From the NCBI RefSeq assembly GCF_030272615.1, contig NC_081407.1, positions 380,391,179-380,455,178 of the forward strand: a stretch of 64,000 nt of DNA. Direction: 5' to 3'. Position numbers and translations under genes: made by a program. The stretch's first letter is position 1. Each line of letters opens with the position of its first letter. Source of the stretch: Cryptomeria japonica (Eukaryota > Streptophyta > Pinopsida > Cupressales > Cupressaceae). Shown in pieces: positions 11,171 to 23,426 of this stretch. The notes beneath the pieces were generated by a model. The model saw only the letters and a list, made by a program, of their open reading frames with translations, made no database searches and had not been told where the DNA came from.

Positions 11171-13144
11171 GGGATGTGATTTTTGAGACTAGTGGAAAGG
11201 TGGGGTGTCTTCTTGGTGTCTCTTTTGCACTTTGCTTTCTCTTTTCGTCCACTCACAAACAATTTTGTTTTTCAATTTTTGTTCAATATTCTATGCTACT
11301 AAAAGTACCTTGCGAGCTACCTATACAATGCCTTCTCTTGATGTGTTTACTAATGAATTCACAAAAGAATAGGATAAGTTGGTTCAAATGGATACTATTA
11401 AATCTTCTAAGTCTCATGCTTTGGTTGCAAATCAAGACACTAAACATCAGAAAGATAATGACAAACTAAGAAACAAAAGAAACAAGGAGAGAATACATTA
11501 GATGAATCTTTGTCCATGGTCTCTAAATTGTCTTTAAATCAAAGCAAGCCTAAGAAGGAGAAGGTTAAATGTCCTTATTGTGAGAAACTTGGTCATGGTA
11601 AATATAAATGTATGAAGAAACATATTGACTACCTCACAACTTTTTGAGAAGATCAATGAAAGTGTCATTGAATCTCCATCTTCATCAAAACCAAGAATCT
11701 ACAAAGGAGAAAGCAAAAGGCCATGTTGGCTATGCTTTTACATCAGACAAAAATAAAGGAAAAGCTCTTTGTGCTTCTACAAGAACTGGATAAGGGAGAT
11801 GGCTTCTAGATTCAAGGGCTTCTCATCATATGACTTCTTCACAGTCCATGTTCTCTTCTTTTGAGGTTTGTGTTATGCCACCTATTTCAATGGGTAACAA
11901 TACATATATGAATGCAATTGAGAAGGCATCTGTTGATATTGGGGGTGACACTTTTAATGATTTATTTGTTAATTTTAGGATCAGACTGATAACAGTAAGC
12001 AGAAAATAACAAATGAAACACACATAACACAGCAGTACCCTGGGAAAAACCTCCCTCTTGGAGGTGAAAAAACCTAGCAATAAAGTCTAAATTTGTATCA
12101 ACCTAGACATCGGTATAAGTCTTACAACTTCACTTCACACATGAAGTGGTATAATCAGCAGACAACCCGAATTAGGGCACACAACAGAATGAACAACACT
12201 TATTTGAGAAATTCACAATTTGATGCAGAATATTCGCTAGGTCTGAAGGTGACACACAGCCCTTAGAAAAAGTTTGCTGCCCTTGTATGTGGATTTGCCA
12301 GCCCTAGCAGCAGTTCATTGATCTCAGAGATGTATTCGCCAGCCCTAGCAGCAGTTCATTGATCTCAGAGATGTATTTGCTAGCCCTAGATGAAACCTTG
12401 AATGAGTTCGCTGATTAGAAGAACAAATTCACTGTGGATGAGCAGAAGTAATTCGCTGAGCATGAGAGGATGATTTTCTGATTGTGTATGTGATGCTTGT
12501 AAATGACTTTGTATATATATGCAATAAACTAACCTATAAGCCTTAGGTCGGCCTTGCTAATTGAATTCATAATAATCTAAGGTTGGTGCCCAATATAGGG
12601 TCAGACCAATAATCATTTACATGTTACATTTATATATAGGGCCTGTCCTATCCACAAGTTACATTATATATAGGTCTTGCCCAATATTCATAGCAAGATA
12701 TAATTACAAGTTACATGTTGCCGCCCATTTAGGGCCAGACTCAACCATGATTTATATGTCAAATTGAACCATCAATATGGCTAAGGCCGACAAGCCAAGT
12801 AGCCATCGAGTGTACTAGGTCGGCCCTAGAAGGATCCGACCTAGCTGCACATCAACATTATTGTGTGTACTTCATTTGTGCAATAATCTTCTTTCCATCT
12901 ATTAGATTGTTCGTGGTGGAGTAGGGAACACGACAGAATTAACTCTTGGTTTAGTTCTCATTAGAGATTTGGAGATCAGAGAGATTATTGCTACTAGGAT
13001 GGTTGATCATGCATTTTGGTTGTACACCTTTTCAAACTTTGTTCCTAATGATGGCTTTGATTCTTTGGATGATGATCACATTTCTAGTGTGTATTTTTCT
13101 TTTGAGGAGACTTTTGGTTACTTGAACTTAGGCATTCTCACAAG
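11171..13144 (+). pseudogene. E1 gag zinc knuckle, protease and pre-integrase remnants
   Basis: A CCHC zinc knuckle (CPYCEKLGHGKYKC) is read at about 11568. It is followed by a Copia protease-like stretch (a DS-A-SHHMT form of the D-S/T-G-A site) near 11810 and by pre-integrase-like sequence up to 13144. A solo LTR (11967-12857) and the hAT element (from 13145) interrupt it. It is a fossil with many breaks. Confidence 0.65.
11967..12857 (-). mobile_element. Solo Copia-type LTR inserted in E1
   Basis: 891 bp flanked by perfect 5-bp duplications TTATT (11962-11966 and 12858-12862). On the minus strand it begins TGTTGATG and ends TAAAATTAACA, the same termini style as Copia2. Near its end it carries ACCTCC-CTCTT-GGAGGT, a hairpin shared with Copia2 (plus-strand 12049-12065). 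E1 coding similarity resumes on both sides, so this is an LTR left after recombination between the two LTRs of a full element. Confidence 0.85.
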
Positions 13145-16100
13145 CAAAGATGTAAATATCTTAATCGGCAATAAATCTTTTGGCTGAAATTTAAAAAAAA
13201 ATCGGGAATAGGGAAAAATCGGGAAAAAATCGGCAATAAATCGGCAAAATTATTGAACATTTGAAAATATATAATTTCTTAAAATATTCTAAAAAAACAC
13301 ATGTATACACTAAATTTATAGAACACAATAGCATATTACTAGTTTCCATCATATATAAATCATAGTTTGAGTCAAATACATAACATATAGCAAAGTGATA
13401 TACTAAAAAACAAGTCCAAGTTTTAAATAGTAAATACTTTTGTGTCAAATACATATTGTAGAGTCTAGACCATAAAACAAATCAATCTGCGAAGTCTGAA
13501 TACATATTAAGTTCATGGTTTCATATCATTGAAAACTGGAAATCATAGATTGCGTCTATGACTAAAGCTCAAAAAATTCTGTTGCCGCTGAGTGGGTGCT
13601 GAAGTAGATGGTGTTGCAGCAGCAATATCCTCGACAGGTGAGGAATCTGCCTCTTCTAGATTAGCAAACTCATATTCCGCCTCCTCATGTTTTGCCACCT
13701 CTGCCGCCCATTCAGCTGCCTCCCTCTCCTTCTCATCTAACCGAGTGTCAGTGATAAATGCATTTACATCAATATCACTAGTAGCACCATCAGGTTCAAC
13801 AATCCAATCCGCTGTGTATGGATCAATCTCATCAATGTCAAGTGCGTCATATGAATTGTTCCCTTGTACCCTCCTTTCATGCAGTCGAAGGTTGTACCGC
13901 ACATATACAAGGTCATTCAAGCGCTTTTGAGTCAACCTATTGTGATTTTTTGTGTGAATGGCCGCAAAGACACTCCAGTTGCGCTCACAACCAGAAGCAC
14001 TACAAGGCTGAGATAATATGCGGATTGCAAGCTTTTGGAGATTAGGTGTTGTGGCACCATAATCTTCCCACCACAGATCTGCAAGCATACAAATTGACAT
14101 TTATAACTTGGTAAAGATTTTTATAAACTTAAAGATTGAAATAAATGGTAAAATAGATTTAAGAGCACTTTTTTTTTTACCTGGCAGCAGGGTGTCTCTC
14201 TTACGAATACCAATAGGTGAAGAAAACAATGGCCCATCTTCCTTCTTGTACCTCTGCAACTCATCAACAATGAGGTCTTGAATATTTTCATCAGGAACCA
14301 ACCTTTGAATACATGTGTCAAGGCCAAGTTGAACCTCCTCATCTATTTTGAAAGTGCGGGAGTAAAAGAAATTGGGGTTCAAATAGTAGGCAGCAGCATG
14401 AATATGTTGGTGGAGTTGTTAGTTCCACCTTCGATCAATTATGCACCATATGGGTTCATATTTGGTCTTGTTTGACCCATACAAGTGCTGAATTGCCTCT
14501 TTGGCCTTATCCATGGCCTCATATAGATACCCTATGGGGTTTTTATCCCCATCCACCATCCGTAGAACCCTCACCAATGGCTTTGACAACTAGACATGAC
14601 AAATTTAACAAAAAATAGCAATGTGTAATATTAGAAAATTAAAAAATAAATCATCAATTGAAATTTGAACTTTGAAGACTTACATTGATGATCTCCTCCA
14701 TGAGTTTGCCAAATCTATCATCAAAAACGGCCTTCACGACCTTCTCTGGTTCAGTCTTCCTACAATAAGGGCTCTCCAACCATCTTTCACTCACAAACAT
14801 CCTCTTCAGGTTGGGCAATGCATGTAATATGCTCTGTAAGTTGAGGAAATTCGTGGCAAAACGTGTGACACCTGAACGCACAAGATCCTTACCGTTAGTG
14901 TGTTGTCTCATAAGCTCCAAGACCCATGTGTGGTTGTCGATGTACTTTGTGATTTCCCTTCCATCTTCAACCACATTCTTCACCCAACTAAGTTTCCCTA
15001 TGTCGTCGAGGAGTAAATCAACGCAATGAGCAGCACAAGGGCTCCAAAATAATGTCGGATGCCTAGCTTGTAGAAGTTTACCGGCTGCCACATATGCAGC
15101 TGCATTATTGGTCACAACCTGAACAACATTTTGCACTCCCACTTCGGTCACCACCTTATCCAACATGTTGCACAAGGTTTCTGCATTCTTCACTTCATTT
15201 GAGGTATCAATCGATTTTAAAAATACCACCTGTCCCCCTGAAGCAACTAGAAAGTTTATGAGTGTCCTATTCCTACTATCCGTCCACCCATCAGATAAAA
15301 TGGTGCAGCCATTCTTTTTCCAATTCCTCCTTTGTTGTTCCACCAGTTGATGTGTGTTTTGGACCTCACGTTGCAATAATGGCCCACTCAACTCATAACG
15401 ACTTGGGGACTTGAACCCCTTACCAAAAATGGTCAATCCATTGACCATTTACTCCCAATATGGACTCTCAACAATACTAAACGGAATATTGTTGTAAAAC
15501 CAAAATCTAGCCATTGCCTCTTTTGTCTGCTGATGCACTTCCTTATTCCATGAAGTACCTAACAATCTGGGTTGTGCACCAGGGGTGTTACGAGGAATGC
15601 AGAAACTAGATGTATTGTTGCCCACTCCAATATTTTCGGACCCTGTAGAACTGATATCTCTCATTGGGGCTGCCATTGCCTCTGCTGTCCTCTTTTTTTC
15701 TGCCTTATTTTGCTCATATCCTGAAAGTCTTGCTTTTGCCTTCCTCTGAACCTCTTCAGGAACATTAGCACATGCCGTAATATTCTTTCGAGGGATCTTT
15801 GCAAGGTGATATTTGAGTCGATATATGCCACCAGACATAGTTTTCGTGCATTGGTTACATATAACCTCTCCAGTCACTGCACCTGGTGTGCCATGTTTCC
15901 ACAAAGGATCCCTCTTTTTACCACCACCAATAGATGAAGAAGCCATTGTCTTTTATAAATATTTGAAAGAAACCTAGCAAAAGAGAAAGTCAACATAAAA
16001 AATTCATATTCATATACAATATACACAGTCTAAGACTCTAAGATACACAGTCTAATATTACGCCATATATTAGACACAGTCTGGAAATTAATGTTTGGTG

Positions 16101-17056
16101 CTTACCAATTGACATACACAACATTTAATTTGTAAGCTGACTAATTTGACTTAGTCCTAGGTTGAACTCTTCCCACCAGAGGATCATTGTATTCTTACTT
16201 TTTCAATTATTTTGTTTGACAATTCAAATTATCTTATTGAGAATTGTTCAATACGTTATGCAGTTCACATACATCAAAATCAAAATTTCAAATGACTGAC
16301 TGACCAAATTATTAGTGAAAAATAATTATGTTGGATAAGTTTTCATATCTAAATTTGAAAAAATTTAAATTTAGTTGTTAGGCAATCTATAGCTTGAAAT
16401 GTGTATTGAAAACAATATACATGCAGGAAAACAATATGAATTAACAATATACATGCAATTAACAATATGAAATTATGAAATATACATGCAGGAAAACAAT
16501 ATAATATATATTTTTATTATTAACAATATAATTATATATTAACAGTAAACCCGTAAACCACATGGAAAACAATGTATATTAACAATATACAACTCGTAAA
16601 CTACATGGAAAACAATATATACATGGAAAACCCGTAAACTACATGGAAAACAATATATATTAAGTTTTAACAGTAAACCCGTAAACTACATGGATGCTCT
16701 TACTGGTTCAAGTTGCAGATCGTGCAAAACCGAGGGAGGAAAGACCAGAGTTGCAGATCGAGAAAAAGGTTGCCGTCGCCGTGGAGGAAATGCGAACCGC
16801 TGTCACAGTCTTAACTTGCGCGAAATCTTCACGTATTTAGGGCTAAAGCGCTTTATAAAATAAAAACATTTGCCTCAGTTTTTAACCGACGATTTTACAC
16901 TCCGAAAATCGCGATTTTCAACGATTTTAACAGTCAAACTTGACACGATTTTTTTGAAAAAATCTTTGGTGATTTTACAGGCGATAAAATCGGTTATGGG
17001 TTTGAATCGGGAAAAATTGTGATTTCCCCGATTTTTCCCCGATATTTTCATGCATG
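13145..17056 (-). mobile_element. hAT1: BED-type hAT DNA transposon inserted in E1
   Basis: 3,912 bp bounded by perfect 8-bp target duplications CTCACAAG (13137-13144 and 17057-17064), the hAT hallmark. Termini are imperfect inverted repeats: CAAAGATGTAAATATC on the left and, from the other strand, CATGCATGAAAATATC on the right (12 of 16 match). Both ends carry subterminal ATCGGGAAAAA-type repeats. It encodes one transposase on the minus strand. E1 sequence continues across the insertion. Confidence 0.93.
13543..15946 (-). pseudogene. hAT1 transposase (BED zinc finger, DUF659, hAT dimerisation)
   Basis: Inferred exons on the minus strand are 15946-14684, 14589-14181 and 14078-13543, with two GT-AG introns of 94 bp (14590-14683, GTAAGT donor) and 102 bp (14079-14180). 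The start is ATG at 15946. Domains in order: a BED zinc finger (C-x2-C then H in KYHLAK, residues ~25-70); DUF659 from the MVNGLTIFGKGFK region, with the RNase H-like motifs SDGWTD, VVTNNAA and SPCAAHCVDLLL; an IDRRW stretch; and the C-terminal dimerisation region (LQKLAIRILSQPCSASGCER-NWS). An acidic tail ends the protein. In-frame TAA codons at 15449-15451 (just before DUF659) and 14419-14421 break it, so this copy should not make full transposase. The fold would cut and rejoin DNA at the element ends. Confidence 0.88.
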
Positions 17057-17064
17057 CTCACAAG

Positions 17065-17224
17065 TGATCTAGTTCTTGAACCTTGCGTTCCATCTCCTCC
17101 ATCTATTGTTGCTACTTCAGAATTTAAAGTTGCTTTATTGACAGCTTTCAGTAACTTCTTGCAGCATGACATACATAGTCTTTCAGATACAATTTTGTGG
17201 GATGATTTTTTGATAGGTATTTCA
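17065..17224 (+). other. E1 segment between hAT1 and Copia1
   Basis: A piece of the E1 interior separating the two insertions. It reads open on the plus strand, but I could not assign it to a named Copia domain. Confidence 0.5.
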
Positions 17225-18106
17225 TGTTATTTTTAGTACTTTCAGATTGAATAAAACTCAGAAAATCAGAATTAGGTTAATTAATTTATTGTTTTCCAGA
17301 CTTAAGCATAATAAAGGAAATGAAATGCAAAAGACAAAGCATAGTTACCTTGGGAAAACCTCCTAGCAGGAAAAACCCAGGCAAAGGATCCTCAGATTTG
17401 ATTATGATTTTGAATTCAACTGAACATTACACACTTATCTGGAGTATGGAGGTTGCAGTCACAAGGTAGAAGAGATAGAAGACTTCACAATTAGTTTGCT
17501 AATGAAGATTATGATTTGCAGTCCTTCTCATCGTATTTTTCTGTGTGTAGCAAGGGTAGCAGCACCTTTCAAGTAGGTCACAGTCCTTCAATGGAGTTCT
17601 CTATATTTTGGAGATGGTCTGCTGCCTTTTATGAAGTTCGCTGTCTCCAATTAGGGATCTGCTGCTATCTAATGGAGTTCGCTGTCTCCTATTGGAGATC
17701 TGCTGCTATCTAATGGAGTTCGCTATCTACTATTGGAGATCTGCTGCTATCTAATGGAGTTCATTGTTGCCAAATGCCTTAATATGAAGTTCCCTTTCAC
17801 CAAATATATTTTGCATCTGCTTAAAACTGAATGATGATAATGAGAAGTATATGCTACATTTATAGGAGTCATATTACTTCTTAAACATGTTTGCCTTCTT
17901 TGCAATTAAACATTTTAATTATTTTGATTCCTTTTAAGTGAATTGGATAGGGTCGGCCCTATCAAGGAGGCGAGTTGTGTTTGGGTGTAGCGTGGAAGCC
18001 TTTTAGGTGAGAGCCGAGAGGTATTGGGCCTGGCCCTATATGATGGAGGCGGATTCCAATGTTGCCCAAGGCAATTGGAATCCGCCAGCCCTAATTACAA
18101 ACAACA
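17225..18106 (-). repeat. Copia1 3' LTR
   Basis: 882 bp, TG...CA ends, paired with 22540-23421. It includes a repeated ~45-bp motif (GATCTGCTGCTATCTAATGG, about three copies near 17650-17765) and a CCTCCTAG(C/G)AGG palindrome near 17359. Confidence 0.95.
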
Positions 18107-18115
18107 CTCCCTCTT
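18107..18115 (-). promoter_or_regulatory. Copia1 polypurine tract
   Basis: On the minus strand AAGAGGGAG directly precedes the TGTTG start of the 3' LTR, the expected place for plus-strand DNA priming. Confidence 0.85.
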
Positions 18116-18174
18116 AATTAGGGAATAGAATCATAATCATAATCTTCCAGCTTGCACACAAGCATAGACTGGAT

Positions 18175-18404
18175 CCACCTTGCATTGCTCACAGAGGGTG
18201 GAGAGGATCCTTTTCTACCATCTTACATTGCCCGCAGAGGATGGTTTAACAATTACGCTTCTTTTTACAATACCATCTTACATTGCCCGCAGAAGATGGT
18301 TAATAATTACACTTCTCCCTGAGAAGTTTACAATACCACCTTACATTGCTCGCAGAGGGTGGTTAACATTTACAATACCATCTTACATTGCTCGCAGAGG
18401 GTGG
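18175..18404 (-). repeat. Copia1 hairpin array (five 27-nt units)
   Basis: Units at 18175-18201, 18218-18244, 18273-18299, 18336-18362 and 18378-18404. Each has a conserved core (TTACATTGCCCGCAGAG and close variants) between 5-bp arms. Arms on the plus strand are CCACC/GGTGG, CCATC/GATGG, CCATC/GATGG, CCACC/GGTGG and CCATC/GGTGG. Spacers of 16-36 bases between units are not conserved. The array lies between the end of RNase H and the polypurine tract. The matching array of Copia2 is at 29196-29444. Confidence 0.88.
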
Positions 18405-18423
18405 TTTTATACAATACAAAGTA

Positions 18424-20200
18424 TCACTGAACTTGAGACTCCCTCTCAATCGGAGTTTCATTTTCCACAATACCAAGTCTATCCCTGAAGTACACAAAAT
18501 TCACTTTGGATAGAGGCTTGGTAAGAATATCTGCAACTTGCTCATTAGTGCTGACATATTTCAGCTGAATAGCACCCCTTTGCACCATATCCCGAATAAA
18601 ATGATAATGGGTTTCCACATGTTTTGACCTGTCATGAAACATTGGATTGATAGACATTTTAATACAACTCTGGTTATCACAGTGAATAACTGTAGGGTCC
18701 CATGGCTAACCAAACAGCCCAGCAAGAAGCTTACGAAGCCACACTGCTTCTCTGGACGCTACACTTGCTGCAATATACTCACCTTCAGCAGTACTCAATG
18801 CCACTGAGGATTGTTTTCTGCAAGCCCAAGAGATCACTGCAGAACCCAAGCTAAAACAAATACCGGAGGTGCTTTTCCTGTCTTTGACGCTTCCAGCCCA
18901 GTCTGCATCAGAATAACCTTCCAAGGTTATTGGAGTGTTACGTGGATACTTCAGCCCAAAACCAACTGTGCCCCGCAAGTATCTTAGGATATGCTTGGCT
19001 GCAACAAGGTGAACATGCTTGGGCAAACTCATGAACTGGCTGAGAGCATTCACAGCAAAACATATGTTTGGTCTAGTGTTAACTAGATACATCAGTGATC
19101 CAATCAACTGTCGGTACTCAGATAGATCTGCAAATTCAGAGTTAGCTGCAGAAACACTTAACTTCTTTAAGTTAGATTCCATAGGAGTAGACATTGGTTT
19201 ACAATCCATCATTCTAAATCTTTTCAAAATGTCAATAGTATACTTCCCTTGACTTAGAAAGATTTCGTTAGATCTTTGCCATACTTCTAGACCTAGGAAA
19301 TAATGCATTAGACCTAAATCTTTCATTTCAAATTCTGAAGCTAATTCTTTCTTGCATCTAATAATAAGTTCATCTTTACCAGTAAGAAATAAATCATCCA
19401 CATAAAGAACTAGAATTAACATTTTATCATTGGCTACTTTAAAGTAAATGTTAGGGTCAGCATCATTTTTACAAAAGCCTAGACTTAGCAAATATTTATC
19501 AATTCTTTCATACCAAGCACGAGGAGCTTGTTTAAGACCATACAAAGCTTTCTTTAACCTGCACACATGGGTTAATCTATCCTGAATCTCATATCCCTCA
19601 GGTTGCTCAATATAGACTTCTTCCTCAATGACACCATTGAGAAAGGCAGTCTTAACATCCATCTGATGTAGTTTCCAACCCTTAGCAGCAGCAATAGCAA
19701 TTATTGTTCTAATGGAAGTATATCTAGCAACAGGAGCAAATGTTTCTTCATAGTCTATGCCTTCCTTTTGGGAAAAACCACGCGCTACAAATCTAGCCTT
19801 ATATTTTTCAATACTACCATCGACATTATGTTTAATTTTAAATAACCATTTAGAGGAAACAACAGATTTACCTTTGGGTTTGGGCACAAGGTCCCATACA
19901 TCATTCTTGATGATTGATTGATATTCTTCATCCATAGCAAGCTTCCAGGCATGATGACTTAAGGCTTCTTCAACATTGCAAGGTTCAGTTTCAATGAGAT
20001 TACACATTAAAGAAACGTAGTTGGAAAATACCTGAGGTCTCTTAGTTTTACGGAAGGTGCCACTTGGAGCAGCAAATCTTTCAACTTCTTGAATGGTGTT
20101 TCTTACCCAAAGTGGCCTCTTTTTGGTAACGACAATGTCACTAGGAATATCAATGGGATTCATGGGTTTTGGAGGATCATCATGATCATCTTGAGGTGGA
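18424..20200 (-). pseudogene. Copia1 RT and RNase H region
   Basis: The minus-strand frame carries the Copia RT domain (WLFKIKHNVDGSIEKYKAR, QMDVKTAFLNG, catalytic YVDDLFLTG), the connecting motifs (SLMYLVNTRPNI, KHILRYLRGT) and RNase H (YSDADWAGS, DRKSTSG, STAEGEYIAA), then the closing SKHVETHYHFIRD stretch. The motif set is complete for the family. As a fossil the region is close to whole, with few breaks. Confidence 0.92.
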
Positions 20201-20217
20201 GATTCAACTTGCTCCCT

Positions 20218-22461
20218 CTAAATCTCAGGGTTAGTATCAACGTTTATATTTTGATTATCATTAGATTCATCAATAACACAAGAACCTTTCGATTTCTTAA
20301 AAGCAATGTCTTCTTCAAATGTAACATCCCTACTTACCTCAACATACCTTTGACCTGGGATGTAAATCCTGAATGCCTTGGAGGATTCACTGTATCCGAC
20401 TAGCATGCCTTTCTTTCCGGAGGGTTCCAACTTTGATCGCTTTTCCTTGGGCACATGAACATAGATGGGACTTCCAAAGATTCTGAGGTGACTAATGACT
20501 AGTTTGGATCCTGTGAAGGCTTCTTTCGGGGTCATGTTCTTTAGAGCACGATGAGGACATCTATTCTGGATATATACTGCTGTTCTAGAAGTCTCAGCCC
20601 ATAGAAAAGTCTGCAAGGCTTGATCGTGGATCATAGCCTTTGCAGCCTCTACAATGGTCCTATTCTTTCTTTTAGCAACACCATTTTGTTGAGGATTGTA
20701 TGGAACACAAAACTCCCTCTTAATTCTTGACTCAACACAAAAATCATAAAAGCTACTGGAGGTGTACTCACTTCCATTGTCAGATCTTAAACATTTAATC
20801 CTTTTACCAGAGCAGTTTTCAGTTAATGCTTTAAACTCCTTAAATTTACTTAAGACTTCATCAGATTCTTTGGATTTCAAGAAGTAGATCCAAGTTTTCC
20901 TAGAGAAATCATCTATGAAGATTACATAATAAAGAAATCCACTAGGAGATGCTATAGACATAGGACCACATAAATCAGAGTGAACAAGTTCTAGTTTGTC
21001 TTTAGCTCTATTTTCACTTTTATGAAATGGACTTTTAACATTCTTACCAATAGCACAACCTTTACAAGTGTTATCATGAACTTGACTGAGTTTAGGCATA
21101 CCTTTAACTAACCTTTCAAGGGATGGAAGGGCTTGATTATGTAGATGTCCAAATCTTCTATGCCATAACTCACAGGATTCCAGAGCCTCATTAATGAGGG
21201 CTTGAATAGGGTTAGTAGAGAGCTTATAAAGACTATCATATCTATGACCAATTATACGAGCAGATTTAAAACTATCTTTCTTAGACCAAGCAAGAACTTT
21301 TCCCTCAGAAAATGCAATTTGATAACCTTTATCTTCTAGAGCAGAAATGGAGATTAGGTTTCTTTTAATTCCAGGAACAAATAATATATCACCGAGATGC
21401 AAGGAAATACCAGAATCTAACTTTAGAGAAGTAGAGCTAGAACCTCTTACCGAATAACGAGCGTCATCACCAGTTACCACGTGAAGGCTGGTATCCTTTT
21501 CTACTAGGCCTGAAAGGTGACCACAGTAACTTTTGATGTGTCTGGAGGCACCACTGTCAATCAACCATGTATTGCTATCTGAGAGAACATTGCTAGATAA
21601 AACGGAGATGAATAAGAAATCATTTTGTTCTGAGACTTCATTTAGGTTTGCTTCACTTTGGTTAGGGTTAAACTGACATTCCCTAGCATAGTGACCGAAT
21701 TTGTCACATCTAAAACATCGCACTCGCAAAGTATCTCTTGGTTTCTTCCAAGGGTGTTGGGAACTAAATGATCTGGATTCCCTATTTCTTTTAGGATAAG
21801 GTTGCTTCCAATTTCCCCTTTTCTTGCATTGAGCTGCAAGCATGTGATGATCATCTACATGGGGGTTCTTGGATTGACTCCTTGTGATGAGGCGAGACTC
21901 TTCTTGGATGCAGTCATTCTTAAGGCGATCAAGAGTAGGTAACTCAGACCGGCCACTTATGGTTTGGATAAATGACTCCCATGAGTGAGGTAGACCATTA
22001 AGGGCAATCATGACAAGGTCTTTGTCTTCCATGTTATGGCCAATTAAACCTAGCTGATTCTTTAGATCTAAAATTTTCATGAAGTAGGAAATAACAAAAT
22101 CTTCTTTAGCCATTTTGATATTAAGTAGTTGTTGTCTTAACGTAATTGCCCTACTAATATTGTTAACTTCATAGGTACCTTGTAGATGACTGAACATTTC
22201 CCTTGCAGTGGTGAATGAGGCAATAGAGGTGACGAGGTGGTTTTTGATTGAATCAATGAGAATCTTCCTGGCCTTGACAGCATCCTTTTTGAATTGTTTT
22301 AACTCGGCTGCATCCGAAGGCTCAATTAGCTCTTTCGCTTCTATGAATTGGAGAAGATCTTCTTCCTCAAGAGCCAACTTGATTCGAACTTTCCATGCAG
22401 TAAAATTTAGATTCCCATCAAGCCTATCTTCAACTTTCAGCCCCATTGACCTGATCTGCAA
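20218..22461 (-). pseudogene. Copia1 gag, protease and integrase region
   Basis: A long minus-strand frame with the Copia gag domain (LNFTAWKVRIKLALEE), a CCHC knuckle (CFRCDKFGHYAREC), the protease site (WLIDSGASRH), a pre-integrase H-H/C-C zinc domain (LWHRRFGHLH ... CKGCAIGK) and the integrase core (HSDLCGP, FIDDFSRKTWIYFLK, SDNGSEYTS, NPQQNGVAKRKNR). The likely initiator is the Met of MGLKVEDRL shortly inside the frame. This part reads open over most of its length. Confidence 0.92.
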
Positions 22462-22527
22462 AAGCTACAGCAATCTGAAAATAAAGGTGTACTGAATTTT
22501 AAGTCTGAAGATTGATCTAACCAATTA

Positions 22528-22539
22528 GCTCTGATACCA
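22528..22539 (-). promoter_or_regulatory. Copia1 primer binding site (initiator tRNA-Met)
   Basis: On the minus strand TGGTATCAGAGC immediately follows the 5' LTR. It is the standard complement to the 3' end of plant initiator tRNA-Met. Confidence 0.95.
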
Positions 22540-23421
22540 TGTTATTTTTAGTACTTTCAGATTGAATAAAACTCAGAAAATCAGAATTAGGTTAATTAAT
22601 TTATTGTTTTCCAGATTTAAGCATAATAAAGGAAATGAAATGCAAAAGACAAAGCACAGTTACCCTGGGAAAACCTCCTAGGAGGAAAAACCCAAGCAAA
22701 GGATCCTCAGATCTGATTATGATTTTGAATTCAACTGAACATTACACACTTATCTGGAGTATGGAGGTTGCAGTCACAAGGTATAAGAGATAGAAGACTT
22801 CACAATTAGTTTGCTAATGAAGATTATGATTTGCAGTCCTCCTCATCGGATTTTTCTGTGTGTAGCAAGGGTAGCAGCACCTTTCAAGTAGGTCACAGTC
22901 CTTCAGTGGAGTTCTCTATATTTTGGAGATGTTCTGCTGCCTTTTATGAAGTTCGCTGTCTCCAATTAGGGATCTGTTGCTATCTAATGGAGTTCGCTGT
23001 CTCCTATTGGAGATCTGCTGCTATCTAATGGAGTTCGCTGTCTACTATTGGAGATCTGCTGCTATCTAATGGAGTTCGCTGTTGCCAAATGCCTTAATAT
23101 GAAGTTCCCTTTCACCGAATATATTTTGCATCTGCTTAAAACTGAATGATGATAATGAGAAGTATATGTTACATTTATAGGAGTCATATTACTTCTTAAA
23201 CATGTCGGCCTTCTTTGCAATTAAACATTTTAATTATTTTGATTCCTTTTAAGTGAATTGGATAGGGTCGGCCCTATCAAGGAGGCGAGTTGTGTTTGGG
23301 TGTAGCGTGGAAGCCTTTTAGGTGAGAGCCGAGAGGTATTGGGCCTGGCCCTATATGATGGAGGCGGATTCCAATGTTGCCCAAGGCAATTGGAATCCGC
23401 TAGCCCTAATTACAAACAACA
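22540..23421 (-). repeat. Copia1 5' LTR
   Basis: 882 bp, the partner of 17225-18106 with about 20 differences. Contains CCTCCTAGGAGG, a perfect palindrome, at 22674-22685. Confidence 0.95.
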
Positions 23422-23426
23422 TTTCA

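Larger units (their letters stand above)
17225..23421 (-). mobile_element. Copia1: near full-length Copia LTR retrotransposon inserted in E1
   Basis: 6,197 bp with two 882-bp LTRs, flanked by perfect TTTCA duplications (17220-17224 and 23422-23426). On the minus strand it has a 5' LTR, an initiator-tRNA-Met primer site, gag, protease, integrase, RT, RNase H, a hairpin array, a polypurine tract and a 3' LTR. The LTRs differ at about 20 of 882 sites (about 2.4%). The coding region is nearly whole, with a few breaks. Its proteins are close to those of Copia2, so the two belong to one lineage although their LTRs differ. Confidence 0.95.

Noticed and set aside
13592-13930. A Ser/Ala-rich 112-codon frame on the plus strand
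   Set aside because: It is the complement of the hAT1 transposase C-terminus and has no independent support.
17516-17713. A 65-codon frame kept in both Copia1 LTRs (also 22831-23028)
   Set aside because: Same reason as for the Copia2 LTR frame; it is made largely of the short repeated GATCTGCTGCTATCTAATGG motif.
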